Origin: Yersinia aleksiciae
GTDB lineage: Bacteria > Pseudomonadota > Gammaproteobacteria > Enterobacterales > Enterobacteriaceae
Assembly: GCF_001047675.1 (NCBI RefSeq)
Contig: NZ_CP011975.1
Coordinates: 2,520,073-2,584,072, forward strand
Direction: 5' to 3'
Length of the DNA stretch: 64,000 bases
The translations under genes were made by a program, and so were the position numbers. Shown here one piece after another: positions 57,742-64,000 of this stretch; positions within the stretch are counted from its first letter, which is position 1; each line of letters begins with the position of its first letter. The notes under the pieces were generated by a model. It was not told the origin of the DNA and ran no database searches. It was given only the letters and a program-made list of their open reading frames with translations.

Positions 57742-59460
57742 ATGACGAATAGAGCGTGGCTATTATTGTTTTTTGGATGGCAATACAGCGCGTGGGCCAA
57801 TACCGTGCCGATGTTAATCGATCAAAATAACCCCTCCAGAATATCCCGTGATATTACCAAGCCACAACCAGCACGAACAACCCCACCGGCTATTTCAACT
57901 CCCGCACGCGGCCCTAAATTGACCCTAGATACACTCATTGATGTGCGACATATTCAGTTTATTGGCGGCACCCGTTACGATATTAAACTGCTGAGCGAGC
58001 CATTTAACGCTTATATTGGCAAAAAAGTCCCGTTAAAGCGTCTGCTGGTGGCAACGCAGTCTATTACTCAGCGCTATCAGCAAGAGGGTTATGTACTCTC
58101 TTATGCTTATTTGCCCTCCGATAATTTCGCCAATGGAACATTAAAAATAGGATTGGTTGAGGGCTATATCGCGAATACCCGTATTCAAAGTGACAATGCG
58201 ATGATCGGCCGCTGGCTGACCAAACTCTCCCAGCGCATCATGGCCGAGAAGCCGCTGACGCAGGATACCTTCGAGCACTACAATATTTTGATGAGTCGCA
58301 CGCCGGACACCAAAGTGATCGCTACGGCAAAAAATCCGGACAATATTTATGGCGCGACGCTGATGGATATTAAAGCGGATCATCCGCGCAACTGGAATGT
58401 CAGTACCGCACTGGATAGTCGTAAAGGGGTATATAGCGGGGTGCTTAATGCGACTTTAAGTGGTTTTACCCCCTATGCCGAGCAATTTGGCATCGCAACA
58501 CTGTTGCCGCTCAATAATAAAAATAGAGATCAATATCTGGGCGTAAACTATCAGCAATATTTAGGCAGTAATGGATTATTGCTGCAAACTCGCGGCAGCT
58601 ATTATAAACAGGACCCGAAAGATTATACCGATTTACTGACTATCTACCCCCAAAATATAACTTTGGCAGGCCGCACTGAGCAGACGCAATATACCGGTGG
58701 CGTGGTGTTAAGCTATCCGTTGGAATTAACCCGCAAGCGCCAATGGACAGTCAGTGGTGGCCTCGATTATTTGGAAAAAAGCTATACCCTCAAACAACGC
58801 GCCAGACTGAATAGCCAAAATAACTTATTGGTCGATCTGGAGGATAATAATCAACGTATGCGTTATCCAGCGGCTGAATTGGCGCTGAGCGGTTACCGTG
58901 AATATAAGCAAGCCTACTGGAGCACCCGCGCCAGTGTGCGCAAAGGCATCAACGGCGGTCTCGCATCCAGCTCGGTTCCTTGGGGCAATTTGGACTTTAC
59001 CCGCTGGAAGCTCACTGGCGATGGCGCATATCTGATGGACGAAAAATGGCGGTTAAGTGCGGCAGCAGAAGGTGATTGGTCTGACAATGATTTGCCGGAA
59101 GCCGAGCATGTCACCTTCGGTGGTCTACGCTTTGGCCGTGGTTATCCAGACAGTGAAGCGACGGGGGATTATGGCTACGGTGGACAGGTTGAAATGCGTT
59201 ACATGCACACGCGAGAAAATGGCGTCTGGCTGAAATCAATCCAGCCCTATGTGGTGGTAGATACTGCACATACCTGGTACAACTCGCCGATATTCCGTGC
59301 ACAAAAACTGGCTTCTTACGCGGTGGGCGTGACTTTTGGCGACAACAAACACTATTCGCTATCACTGGAAGGGGCGAGGCCGATTGGCGACCTGCCCAGT
59401 GATAGTCACCGTCGGGATTGGCGGTTTAATGCGACCTTGACCTATAACTTTGCGAATTAG
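57742..59460 (+). CDS. TpsB-family outer-membrane transporter (ShlB/FhaC/HecB type)
   Basis: Two-partner-secretion transporter of 572 residues. The signal peptide ends WANT (cleavage about residue 19), followed by a Pro/Arg/Thr linker. The POTRA region begins LDTLIDVRHIQFIGGTRYD and includes QRYQQEGYVLSYAYLPSDNFANGTLKIGLVEGYI. The C-terminal 16-strand barrel ends TYNFAN with the usual terminal aromatic. The loop-6 signature appears as GGLRFGRGYPDSEATGDYGYGG. ATG 57742 has AAGGA eight bases upstream. No TpsA-like exoprotein is adjacent: upstream is the lipoprotein gene, downstream the convergent nrdG. Confidence 0.92.
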   Translation: MTNRAWLLLFFGWQYSAWANTVPMLIDQNNPSRISRDITKPQPARTTPPAISTPARGPKLTLDTLIDVRHIQFIGGTRYDIKLLSEPFNAYIGKKVPLKRLLVATQSITQRYQQEGYVLSYAYLPSDNFANGTLKIGLVEGYIANTRIQSDNAMIGRWLTKLSQRIMAEKPLTQDTFEHYNILMSRTPDTKVIATAKNPDNIYGATLMDIKADHPRNWNVSTALDSRKGVYSGVLNATLSGFTPYAEQFGIATLLPLNNKNRDQYLGVNYQQYLGSNGLLLQTRGSYYKQDPKDYTDLLTIYPQNITLAGRTEQTQYTGGVVLSYPLELTRKRQWTVSGGLDYLEKSYTLKQRARLNSQNNLLVDLEDNNQRMRYPAAELALSGYREYKQAYWSTRASVRKGINGGLASSSVPWGNLDFTRWKLTGDGAYLMDEKWRLSAAAEGDWSDNDLPEAEHVTFGGLRFGRGYPDSEATGDYGYGGQVEMRYMHTRENGVWLKSIQPYVVVDTAHTWYNSPIFRAQKLASYAVGVTFGDNKHYSLSLEGARPIGDLPSDSHRRDWRFNATLTYNFAN

Positions 59461-59463
59461 TTT

Positions 59464-59489
59464 ATGGCCCAACAGAGAGATTGGGCCAT
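59464..59489. terminator. Hairpin between convergent tpsB and nrdG
   Basis: The stem ATGGCCCAA/TTGGGCCAT has an eight-base loop and ends next to the nrdG stop. There is no T-run on either strand, so termination would be weak. Confidence 0.45.
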
Positions 59490-59972
59490 CTAACGCAGGT
59501 GGTGAATCACCTGATTACCGCTGCCGCGCCAGATAAGTGAGGGATCTTTCAGATCTTGCACGAATTTTCCGTCGACAAGAACGTTAATTAAATCAACCAC
59601 TTGTTTTTGCTCGTGGGTGAGCTCGGCGAGGGTGTAGCCAGTCCAGACCCAGATATCTTTGCCGTCGCACTCGTCACGTACCCGTTTTACCAATTGCAGG
59701 ATAGCGGACAAATTTTGCGGATGCAGTGGATCACCGCCAGAGAGGGATAGCCCCTGACGCGGAATGCGAGAGTCATTCAGATCAGCAATAATCTGATCCT
59801 CCATTTCGGCGGTAAACGGCTTACCCGAATTAAGCCGCCAGGTACTTTTGTTATAACAGCCCACACATTCGTGCACGCAGCCGGAGACGAACAGCGTGCA
59901 ACGCGTGCCGGGGCCGTTGATGACGTCGACTGGGTAGTATTGATGAAAATTGATCGTATTAGCTCCATTCAT
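59490..59972 (-). CDS. nrdG: Anaerobic ribonucleotide reductase-activating protein NrdG
   Basis: Radical S-adenosylmethionine enzyme that puts the glycyl radical on NrdD. The cluster motif is CVHECVGC (CX3CX2C) within SGCVHECVGCYNKSTW, and the SAM-binding GGD motif is in LSLSGGDPLHPQN. It has 160 residues, about six more than E. coli at the N-terminus (MNGANTINFHQYYPVD). A perfect stem GGGCGGT/ACCGCCC sits directly before the ATG where the ribosome-binding site should be. It follows nrdD by 29 bases. Confidence 0.95.
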   Translation of the reverse strand: MNGANTINFHQYYPVDVINGPGTRCTLFVSGCVHECVGCYNKSTWRLNSGKPFTAEMEDQIIADLNDSRIPRQGLSLSGGDPLHPQNLSAILQLVKRVRDECDGKDIWVWTGYTLAELTHEQKQVVDLINVLVDGKFVQDLKDPSLIWRGSGNQVIHHLR

Positions 59973-59991
59973 GGGCGGTGTAAGACCGCCC
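59973..59991 (-). promoter_or_regulatory. Hairpin at the nrdG translation start
   Basis: A perfect seven-base-pair stem (GGGCGGT-CTTAC-ACCGCCC on the mRNA strand) ends at the base before the nrdG ATG and leaves no free Shine-Dalgarno sequence. Confidence 0.65.
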
Positions 59992-60001
59992 CTTATCTCA
60001 A

Positions 60002-62140
60002 TCAGCCCAACTGCCCATTAGCCAAATGTTTCACTCGGCGCTTAACTTCCTCTTGCTTACCGGCGTTGAATGGCCGCGCATCGGGGCTACCCAGATAGCC
60101 GCACACCCGGCGGGTGACCGACACTTTCGATGGCTCGTGATTACCGCATTTCGGGCAGGTAAAGCCCTTGCTGGTACAGGAGAACTCGCCAGTAAAGCCG
60201 CATTCGTAGCACTCATCAATCGGCGTGTTGGTGCCGTAATAAGGCACTCGACTGTAGCTGTAGTCCCACACATCTTCCAGTGCGCGAAGGTTATGCTGCA
60301 AGTTAGGGTATTCGCCGTAACAGATGAAACCCCCGTTCGCCAATGGCGGGTATGGCGCTTCGAAGTCCAGTTTGTCGTAGGGATTCACTTTCTTCTCGAC
60401 ATCCAGATGGAAACTATTGGTGTAGTAACCTTTGTCTGTCACCCCCTCGACCACACCAAACTCAGCGGTATCAAGGCGGCAGAAGCGGTCGCACAAATTT
60501 TCACTTGGCGTGCTGTACAGACTGAAGGCGTAACCGGTTTCATCTTTCCAGTTATCCGTTGCTTGTCTCATGCGCTCGACGATCGCTACAGCTTTTTCAC
60601 GTAACTTTTCATCATCAAAGACATGAGTCTGATGGCCAAATAGCGCATTAACGGTTTCATGGATACCGATAAAGCCCAGTGAGATGGATGCGCGGCCATT
60701 TTTAAAGATCTCAGAGATATTGTCGTCCGCCTGTAAGCGCACGCCGCAAGCCCCTTCCATATACAAAATAGGCGCGACTCGTGCTTTGATCCCTTCCAGA
60801 CGGGCAATGCGGGTCATTAGCGCTTTCTTGGCTAACAGCAGGCGCTCATCCAGCAAATGCCAGAATTTCTCTTCGTCGCCTTGGGCTTCCAGCGCGATGC
60901 GCGGCAGGTTAAGGCTGATGACCCCCAGATTATTACGGCCATCGTGGATCTGTTTGCCCTCTTCTTCATAAACGCCGAGGAAGCTGCGGCAGCCCATTGG
61001 CGTTTTAAAGGAGCCCGTAACTTTCACCACTTGGTCATAATTCAGAATATCGGGGTACATGCGCTTGGTGGCGCACTCCAGCGCTAACTGTTTGATATCG
61101 TAGTTAGGATCGCCAAATTTGTGATTCAGACCGTCGCGGATAGCAAATACCAATTTCGGGAAGACGGCGGTTTTACGGTTTTTGCCCAAGCCGGCAATGC
61201 GGTTACGCAGAATAGCCTGCTGGATCATGCGCGACTGCCAACAGGTGCCCAGTCCGAAACCGAAGGTGACAAAAGGTGTCTGACCATTGGCGGTGTGCAG
61301 GGTATTCACTTCATATTCCAGTGACTGGAAGGCGTCATAACACTCTTTTTCGGTGCGCGACATGGCATAGCCGGCGGCATCAGGGATCTGCCACTCTTGC
61401 GCCACAGACTTATGCTTATTGAAGCTTTCGGTGACAAACGGAGCCAGAATTTCATCGATACGGTTGATGGTTGTGCCGCCATAGATATGGCTGGCGACCT
61501 GCGCGATAATTTGTGCCGTGACGGCAGTGGCAGTCGAGATGGATTTAGGCGGTTCAATCTCCGCGTTACCCATTTTAAAACCCTGCGTCAGCATGCCATC
61601 GAGATCAATCAACATGCAGTTGAACATCGGGAAGAATGGCGCGTAATCCAGATCGTGATAGTGGATCTCACCGCGCTCATGGGCCAGTACCACATCGCGC
61701 GGCAAGATATGCTGTTTGGCGTAGTGTTTGGCGACAATACCGGCCAGCAAATCGCGCTGCGTCGGGATCACTTTGCTGTCTTTATTGGCATTTTCGTTCA
61801 GTAGCGCTTTGTTACTTTGCTCTACCAAGCCCCGGATTTCCTGATTCAGGCGACCACGCAGTTCCCGCGAGATATCTCTGTCATGACGATACTCGATATA
61901 AGCTCGGGCTAACTGCTTGTATTGACCGGCCATCAGTTGGTTTTCGACCGCATTTTGGATATCGCGGATATCAACCTTCGGCTGGTTTTCCATCGTCTGA
62001 GCGACCACACGGGCAACAGTTGCACAATAATCTGCGTCCACAACGCCAACAGCCAAAGCTGCGCGCTCGACGGCTTCCTTGATACGCACCTCATCAAAAG
62101 GTACCTGACAACCGTCCCGTTTAATCACTACTGTTTTCAC
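60002..62140 (-). CDS. nrdD: Anaerobic ribonucleoside-triphosphate reductase NrdD
   Basis: Class III ribonucleotide reductase that makes dNTPs without oxygen. It has 712 residues. An N-terminal ATP-cone regulates activity (VVIKRDGCQVPFDEVRIKEAVERAAL). The ten-stranded barrel holds the active-site cysteines and asparagine regions (e.g. VTFGFGLGTCWQSRM, MGCRSFLG). A zinc site is formed by CYECGFTGEFSCTSKGFTCPKCG. The glycyl-radical Gly lies in RRVCGYLGSPDARPFNAGK about 30 residues from the end. It is first in nrdDG, with NrdR, FNR-like and DnaA sites upstream. Confidence 0.97.
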   Translation of the reverse strand: MKTVVIKRDGCQVPFDEVRIKEAVERAALAVGVVDADYCATVARVVAQTMENQPKVDIRDIQNAVENQLMAGQYKQLARAYIEYRHDRDISRELRGRLNQEIRGLVEQSNKALLNENANKDSKVIPTQRDLLAGIVAKHYAKQHILPRDVVLAHERGEIHYHDLDYAPFFPMFNCMLIDLDGMLTQGFKMGNAEIEPPKSISTATAVTAQIIAQVASHIYGGTTINRIDEILAPFVTESFNKHKSVAQEWQIPDAAGYAMSRTEKECYDAFQSLEYEVNTLHTANGQTPFVTFGFGLGTCWQSRMIQQAILRNRIAGLGKNRKTAVFPKLVFAIRDGLNHKFGDPNYDIKQLALECATKRMYPDILNYDQVVKVTGSFKTPMGCRSFLGVYEEEGKQIHDGRNNLGVISLNLPRIALEAQGDEEKFWHLLDERLLLAKKALMTRIARLEGIKARVAPILYMEGACGVRLQADDNISEIFKNGRASISLGFIGIHETVNALFGHQTHVFDDEKLREKAVAIVERMRQATDNWKDETGYAFSLYSTPSENLCDRFCRLDTAEFGVVEGVTDKGYYTNSFHLDVEKKVNPYDKLDFEAPYPPLANGGFICYGEYPNLQHNLRALEDVWDYSYSRVPYYGTNTPIDECYECGFTGEFSCTSKGFTCPKCGNHEPSKVSVTRRVCGYLGSPDARPFNAGKQEEVKRRVKHLANGQLG

Positions 62141-62170
62141 AATGTCGCTCCTGTATCCTGCCGCGTAGGG

Positions 62171-62179
62171 TTATCCACA
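62171..62179 (+). promoter_or_regulatory. DnaA box 1 upstream of nrdD
   Basis: TTATCCACA, a perfect match to the high-affinity DnaA box, 30 bases before the nrdD start on the opposite strand. Confidence 0.6.
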
Positions 62180-62225
62180 AGCCGACCCGCAGCACATAAG
62201 GGCTGCGAGGGGGTGTGGATGCTTT

Positions 62226-62234
62226 TGTGGATAA
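62226..62234 (-). promoter_or_regulatory. DnaA box 2 upstream of nrdD
   Basis: A second perfect TTATCCACA in inverted orientation (TGTGGATAA on the plus strand), with 46 bases between the two boxes. Confidence 0.6.
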
Positions 62235-62236
62235 CT

Positions 62237-62252
62237 ACTACATATAGGTGTT
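62237..62252. promoter_or_regulatory. NrdR box, promoter-proximal
   Basis: ACTACATATAGGTGTT resembles the NrdR box pattern ACACwATATATwGTGT. Its start lies 31 bases from that of the next box, i.e. three DNA turns, the spacing typical of paired NrdR boxes. Confidence 0.75.
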
Positions 62253-62267
62253 TGTGTTCCTACAAGC

Positions 62268-62283
62268 ACTATATATAGGTGGC
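62268..62283. promoter_or_regulatory. NrdR box, distal
   Basis: ACTATATATAGGTGGC, the second of the pair, on the same DNA face as the first. NrdR represses ribonucleotide reductase operons when dATP is high. Confidence 0.75.
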
Positions 62284-62294
62284 GGTAAACTAAA

Positions 62295-62308
62295 TTGACG
62301 TAGAGCAA
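62295..62308. promoter_or_regulatory. Candidate FNR site of nrdDG
   Basis: TTGAC-GTAG-AGCAA agrees with the FNR consensus TTGAT-N4-ATCAA at eight of ten bases. It lies about 155 bases upstream of the nrdD start codon, as expected for an anaerobically induced operon. Confidence 0.5.
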
Positions 62309-62381
62309 GGAAATTGGCGTTAGGGTTATTTGCTGCTCAGTGGCCGACAAAATGGGAATTTTCTGTGGAAGAGAGCGTGTA

Positions 62382-62400
62382 CAAATTTAGTATAAATTTG
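62382..62400. promoter_or_regulatory. Inverted repeat, candidate toxin-antitoxin operator
   Basis: A perfect palindrome CAAATTTA-GTA-TAAATTTG about 65 bases before the antitoxin start, in the likely promoter. Autoregulation through such repeats is usual for type II systems. Confidence 0.55.
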
Positions 62401-62463
62401 ATATTTCACTGCGTGGATGATAGCTTGCCTAGAGTATGAGCGGCAATTAAAGGAGAAATGACT

Positions 62464-62733
62464 ATGACCACCACAATGTCTCAAAAAGCAGCGAGGGAAG
62501 GACTGGGATCGCCTGACCTTTTTGATGGCGGTGTTTTTGTCACAAAAAATGGCGTTGCTGAGTTGTTTGTCCAGCCAGCAGCGGAAAGGGAGGCTGAAAT
62601 TAGGGAACGTAATCTTGAACGCCAATCAAATGCCCTGCTGAAGCTAGTCATGTTGGCTAAGCAGGATATTAAAAACCAGCAAGGTATGTCGCCTGAAGAG
62701 ACGCTAAGGAAGCTGCGCGAAGCGCGCAAGTAA
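62464..62733 (+). CDS. Putative type II antitoxin (Phd/YefM-like)
   Basis: An 89-residue protein directly upstream of a ParE-like toxin gene. The N-terminal part, with GVFVTKNGVAELFVQPAAE, resembles the strand-turn-strand of Phd/YefM antitoxins (typically VFVTKNGxPxAVL). The C-terminal half is helical and highly charged (EAEIRERNLERQ, MSPEETLRKLREARK), as expected for the toxin-wrapping tail. The start at 62464 has GGAG eight bases upstream; an in-frame ATG two codons earlier is too close to it. Family assignment is by motif only. Confidence 0.7.
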   Translation: MTTTMSQKAAREGLGSPDLFDGGVFVTKNGVAELFVQPAAEREAEIRERNLERQSNALLKLVMLAKQDIKNQQGMSPEETLRKLREARK

Positions 62734-62747
62734 TATTGAGGTTAGGA

Positions 62748-63077
62748 ATGCCCCAAATAATTATATCACCAGCAGCAGAATGGACTCTTAAGGATATTGA
62801 ATCCTTTAAAAGCGGCACGATGGGATCCGTTAAGGCTGGAGAATTCGTCGATAATTTATTGATATCATCAATAACGGCGATCAGTGAAGATCCAATCCGC
62901 TATCGTTTTAACTCAATGCTATCAGATAGCGGCGTACAATTTCGTGAGCGGCTGGATCCCGAAAGTGAGTATCGCGTCATATATGACTATGATGGTCAAA
63001 CCTTGGAAATACTGGCTTTTGTCAGTATGAAACAAGATTTGGAAAGGGTTCTGTACCGATATCTTATGTTTCGATAG
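62748..63077 (+). CDS. Putative ParE/RelE-superfamily toxin
   Basis: A 109-residue protein beginning MPQIIISPAAEWTLKDIESF, the common start of ParE/RelE folds (strand then helix pair). It continues with ISEDPIRYRFNSMLSDSGVQFRERLDPESEYRVIYDYDGQTLEILAFVSMKQDLERVLY, where the YRVIYDYDG strand and Arg residues correspond to the core sheet. GTTAGGA precedes ATG 62748; a TTG at 62736 is not favoured. It lies 14 bases after the antitoxin stop. Whether it hits gyrase (ParE) or mRNA (RelE) cannot be said. Confidence 0.75.
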   Translation: MPQIIISPAAEWTLKDIESFKSGTMGSVKAGEFVDNLLISSITAISEDPIRYRFNSMLSDSGVQFRERLDPESEYRVIYDYDGQTLEILAFVSMKQDLERVLYRYLMFR

Positions 63078-63128
63078 CGTGGGTCGACGGCCATCACGAC
63101 TGGTTTTGCCTATAAAGGCGCGGGTGTT

Positions 63129-63148
63129 GGGCCGCCGCTCTGCGGCCC
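63129..63148. other. GC-rich hairpin after the toxin gene
   Basis: GGGCCGC/GCGGCCC with a six-base loop and no T-run. It lies in the 160-base gap between the convergent toxin gene and ABC ATPase gene and may serve both 3' ends. Confidence 0.5.
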
Positions 63149-63237
63149 GACTCAGTTGGGAGACGAAGATCAAGTGAACACAGAACGGCTATCAACCGAA
63201 AGCAGCGCCGATCCTCCTAGCAACCGAACCCGACCCC

Positions 63238-63954
63238 TTACCCCATAAAATGTTCCGCCAACTCCAAATCTCGCCGCGAGAACTCCCTCACTATCTTGCC
63301 ACTCTCCATCATGGCCGCGCGCTCGGACATGTGTGCCACCACATCGCTATCGTGGCTCACCAGCAGATAGGTCATGCCGTGTTCGTGTTTTAACTGATTG
63401 AGCAGATTGAGGATCTCGGCCTGAACCGACATGTCCAACGCCGAGGTGGGTTCATCTAGCAGCAGCAGTTTTGGTCGCAAGAGTAGGGCGCGAGCAATGG
63501 CAATGCGCTGGCGTTGGCCGCCGGAGAATTGATGGGGATAACGTTGCGCCGCAGAAGCAGGCAGGCCCACTTGCGCCAAAGCTTGGTCAATCCGTTGCTG
63601 AATATGCTGCTCGCCGTGAATCTTTAGCGGCTCACCCAGCGTGCGCTGAATATTATGCTGTGGGTGGAGTGAGGCATAAGGGTCTTGAAACACCATCTGC
63701 ACCTCTTTGCGCAGCTGGCCGGTGAAGCGCTGCCCCGGCCGCAACGGCTGGCCCAACAAGGTTATCTCGCCCTGCCACTCCCGTTGTAAACCGGCCAGTG
63801 TCCGTAACACGGTGGATTTACCACAGCCGGATGCGCCGATCAGGCTGAAAGTCTCGCCCTCCTCAACGGCAAAGCTCACCGACTCCACTGCCGTTTTTAC
63901 CTGATTTTTCTGGGCGAAACTGACCCGTAGGTTATTGACTTCAATCAGTGCCAC
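63238..63954 (-). CDS. Peptide/nickel-type ABC transporter ATP-binding protein (DppF/NikE-like)
   Basis: Cytoplasmic ATPase of 238 residues. Walker A is GASGCGKST, the signature HQFSGGQRQRIAIARAL, Walker B LLLLDEPTSALDMS, and the switch His is in LLVSHDSDVVAHM. The motif VFQDPYASLHPQHNIQ is typical of the OppF/DppF/NikE group. It is shorter than OppF because it lacks the C-terminal extension that binds an iron-sulfur cluster in some members. The start is GTG 63954 with AGGAGG upstream, and it overlaps the end of the upstream gene. The substrate (peptide, nickel or other) is not evident. Confidence 0.88.
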   Translation of the reverse strand: MALIEVNNLRVSFAQKNQVKTAVESVSFAVEEGETFSLIGASGCGKSTVLRTLAGLQREWQGEITLLGQPLRPGQRFTGQLRKEVQMVFQDPYASLHPQHNIQRTLGEPLKIHGEQHIQQRIDQALAQVGLPASAAQRYPHQFSGGQRQRIAIARALLLRPKLLLLDEPTSALDMSVQAEILNLLNQLKHEHGMTYLLVSHDSDVVAHMSERAAMMESGKIVREFSRRDLELAEHFMG

Positions 63955-64000
63955 GGGAGCCTCCTGAAAAATCTGCGCTGCGATCCAATACCGGCAGATC
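63941..64000 (-). CDS. C-terminal end of an upstream gene, probably the partner ABC ATPase (partial)
   Basis: The frame ending in TGA at 63943-63941 reads DLPVLDRSADFSGGSRGTD and overlaps the next gene's GTG by 14 bases. Only 19 residues are visible, too few to identify a family. A DppD/NikD-like ATPase is expected from the usual gene order. Confidence 0.4.
   Translation of the reverse strand, partial: DLPVLDRSADFSGGSRGTD

Overview
The window is a chromosomal segment of an enterobacterium of the Yersiniaceae, most probably Yersinia (species not resolved). The reasons are the gene order obgE-pmrB-pmrA-dacB-greA, a housekeeping run nearly identical in order and protein sequence to Escherichia coli (rlmE to deaD), ERIC-type repeats, and Yersinia-like proteins such as FtsH starting MSDMAKNL. 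No insertion sequence, prophage, CRISPR array or rRNA operon was seen.

Bases 1-23100 form the conserved core. They hold the end of obgE, the dacB-pmrA-pmrB unit on the minus strand, greA, yhbY, rlmE-ftsH, folP-glmM, secG, two tRNA genes (Leu-GAG and initiator Met), rimP-nusA-infB-rbfA-truB, rpsO, pnp, nlpI and deaD. The theme is ribosome assembly, translation initiation, transcription elongation and RNA decay, plus cell-envelope synthesis.

Bases 23100-36730 carry a small unknown lipoprotein, the monooxygenase yhbW, a decayed efflux-protein fragment, cysteine import and breakdown (cyuP-cyuA), the oxygen-independent ubiquinone genes (ubiV, ubiU, ubiT), yhbS and yhbQ, and the acid/ornithine unit speF-potE. 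The untracked 34-residue ornithine-sensing leader peptide SpeFL lies about 460 bases upstream of speF.

Bases 37280-46456 form a compact locus for an acidic (uronate-type) polysaccharide. A divergent promoter region with CRP-like and KdgR-like sites separates a minus-strand unit (secreted alginate-lyase-family enzyme, heparinase II/III-family enzyme) from a plus-strand unit (ABC sugar importer and a second, cytoplasmic alginate-lyase-family paralogue). The inferred flow is periplasmic cleavage, import, then cytoplasmic trimming; the substrate is not known.

Bases 46500-56192 hold yhbP and yraR, whose last codons lie inside ERIC repeats, and a carbon-phosphorus lyase operon phnFGHIJKLMNP that lacks phnCDE and phnO and is split between phnK and phnL by a hairpin-rich element.

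Bases 56578-59460 encode a low-complexity lipoprotein followed by a TpsB-type outer-membrane transporter with no recognisable TpsA exoprotein; this is the most unusual unit in the window. The end of the window has nrdD-nrdG (anaerobic ribonucleotide reductase) under apparent NrdR, FNR and DnaA sites, a Phd-like/ParE-like toxin-antitoxin pair, and part of a peptide/nickel-type ABC importer.
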